Part shown: positions 5,890 to 6,582 of the stretch, one piece after another | Position numbering within the stretch: position 1 is the first letter of the stretch | How the letters are laid out: each line of letters begins with the position of its first letter | NCBI GenBank assembly: GCA_038231615.1 | Contig: JBBRLA010000502.1 | Span: 1 to 6,582, forward strand | Origin: JBBRLA01 sp038231615 | GTDB taxonomy: Bacteria > Myxococcota_A > Polyangia > Palsa-1104 > JAEUJZ01 | DNA: 6,582 nt | Reading direction: 5' to 3' | The notes under the pieces: model-generated | What the model was told of the DNA's origin: nothing | Seen by the model: only the letters and a program-made list of their open reading frames with translations | The model's database searches: none | Position numbers and translations under genes: made by a program

Positions 5890-6054
5890 TCAGGGTTCCT
5901 TGGGGATAGACTGCCCTAACTGCCGCAGAATCGCATCCGCCAGCGATTCTTCATCTACCGAATAGCGACCGTCACGTACCAGATCCATCAATCTACGTAA
6001 TTTGGTTTCTCTCTGTTCTCTGATATCGGTACATCTAGATCGATCTTTTTCCAT
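5890..6054 (-). CDS. flgM: Short FlgM-like anti-sigma-28 factor
   Basis: This 54-residue protein resembles only the C-terminal, sigma-binding half of FlgM, the cytoplasmic protein that holds sigma-28 inactive until the flagellar hook is complete. The match is the stretch from about residue 16 to 46: ETKLRRLMDLVRDGRYSVD followed by an ESLADAILRQL helix. This is the family pattern of a basic helix, G-x-Y-x-V-D, then an acidic turn and A-x-x-I/L helix. Typical FlgM has about 90-100 residues, so the disordered N-terminal half, which carries the export signal, is missing or reduced to about 15 charged residues. ATG 6054 is the only usual start: the frame upstream runs to a stop at 6088-6090 with no other start codon. 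A weak GAG lies six bases before it. The gene begins 48 bases after the sigma factor stop on the same strand, which strongly supports the assignment. Confidence 0.8.
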   Translation of the reverse strand: MEKDRSRCTDIREQRETKLRRLMDLVRDGRYSVDEESLADAILRQLGQSIPKEP

Positions 6055-6102
6055 GCCGTGCTCATCGAATGTCGTGCGGATGAAGGTTCAAGCATCACTC
6101 TT

Positions 6103-6582
6103 TCACTGTAAAATATCTCGCAAGAGCTTCATCGCCTGCCCGTGAAGCTGGCAAATCCGTGACTCTGTGACACCCATCACCCGTCCGACCTCCTTCAGGC
6201 TCAGATCCTCGAAATAGTAGAGCGTGATCACCAAGCGCAGGCGCGGCGGAAGACGGGTCAGGGCGTTCACAAGCAGGCTGCGCTGCTCGCCATGGCAGGT
6301 CTCGACCGCGTTGTCGGCGCGATGCTCGGCCACGAAGTCGGAGGCCACCAGCGCATCATCCAGTACAACGGTGCGAGAGGCCGCCACTCGGGCAATCACG
6401 GCGTGGTAATGGTCGAGATCGCAGCCGATCTCCTTCGCCAGTTCTTCGGAATCAGGGGCCCGGCCGAGCTGCGACTCCAACCGGCGCTGTGCCTCATTCA
6501 AGGCGTTGACCCGAGCCCGCTGATCTCGCGAGAGCGGATCGGCCGATCGCAGTTCGTCGAGCATGGCCCCCTTGATGCGAAA
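6103..6582 (-). CDS. fliA: RNA polymerase sigma-28 (FliA family), 5' end outside the window
   Basis: This sigma factor directs RNA polymerase to late flagellar and chemotaxis promoters. The visible 159 residues are the C-terminal two thirds; the open frame continues past 6582, so the ATG at 6564 is internal. The first visible residues, FRIKGAMLDELRSADPLSRD, are the end of region 2 and start of region 3 typical of FliA/WhiG. Region 3 follows (LGRAPDSEELAKEIG). Region 4 is near the end, with LTRLPPRLRLVITLYYFEDL and the helix-turn-helix LKEVGRVMGVTESRICQLH. WhiG or SigB-type factors are related, but the adjacent FlgM-like gene favours the flagellar factor. Family genes often sit after flhF and flhG; that part would lie beyond the window. 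The FlgM-like gene follows on the same strand and is probably cotranscribed. Confidence 0.93.
   Translation of the reverse strand, partial: FRIKGAMLDELRSADPLSRDQRARVNALNEAQRRLESQLGRAPDSEELAKEIGCDLDHYHAVIARVAASRTVVLDDALVASDFVAEHRADNAVETCHGEQRSLLVNALTRLPPRLRLVITLYYFEDLSLKEVGRVMGVTESRICQLHGQAMKLLRDILQ

Noticed and set aside
6055..6102. A sigma-28-like -10 (TTCGATGA) before the FlgM-like gene.
   Set aside because: It has only a partial match to GCCGATAA and no -35 at the proper spacing, so cotranscription with the sigma factor gene is simpler.

Overview
The window looks like chromosomal DNA from a high-GC Gram-negative bacterium of the myxobacterial/deltaproteobacterial type (Myxococcota or a near relative). 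The clues are two Hanks-type Ser/Thr kinases fused to sensory domains, a PEGA domain, a LysM-TPR envelope protein, a small AgmX/PglI-type lipoprotein, and flagellar sigma-28 regulation, all with strongly G/C-biased third codon positions. The taxon is inferred from gene content only.

Bases 1-697 hold no convincing gene. They include a 21-bp tandem repeat (541-622), a small inverted repeat and a weak promoter close to the first start codon. On the + strand follows a kinase gene (698-2032) that would encode one kinase / membrane helix / PEGA protein, but an in-frame TAG at 1451 splits it at the very end of the kinase domain. Its stop overlaps the start of a secreted protein with three LysM-like repeats and a TPR-like tail (2029-3024). 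A 200-base gap with a 33-bp repeat precedes a second kinase (3225-5378), with an N-terminal zinc ribbon, a kinase domain, one membrane helix and a C-terminal FGE-sulfatase-like domain that lacks the catalytic cysteines.

The right end reads on the - strand, converging with the kinase genes near 5380-5410. In transcription order it carries the 3' part of a fliA-type sigma-28 gene (running off the window), a 54-residue FlgM-like anti-sigma factor at 5890-6054 that is easily missed, and a small lipoprotein with an AgmX/PglI-like C-terminal domain.

Read together, the + strand encodes envelope-facing phosphosignalling: cytoplasmic kinases carrying periplasmic domains, next to a putative peptidoglycan-binding partner. 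The - strand is probably the end of a flagellar regulatory cluster with a sigma / anti-sigma pair. No link between the two groups is shown beyond adjacency. The points most worth checking are the amber codon in the first kinase, the half-length FlgM, and the cysteine distribution and missing active site of the kinase-FGE fusion.
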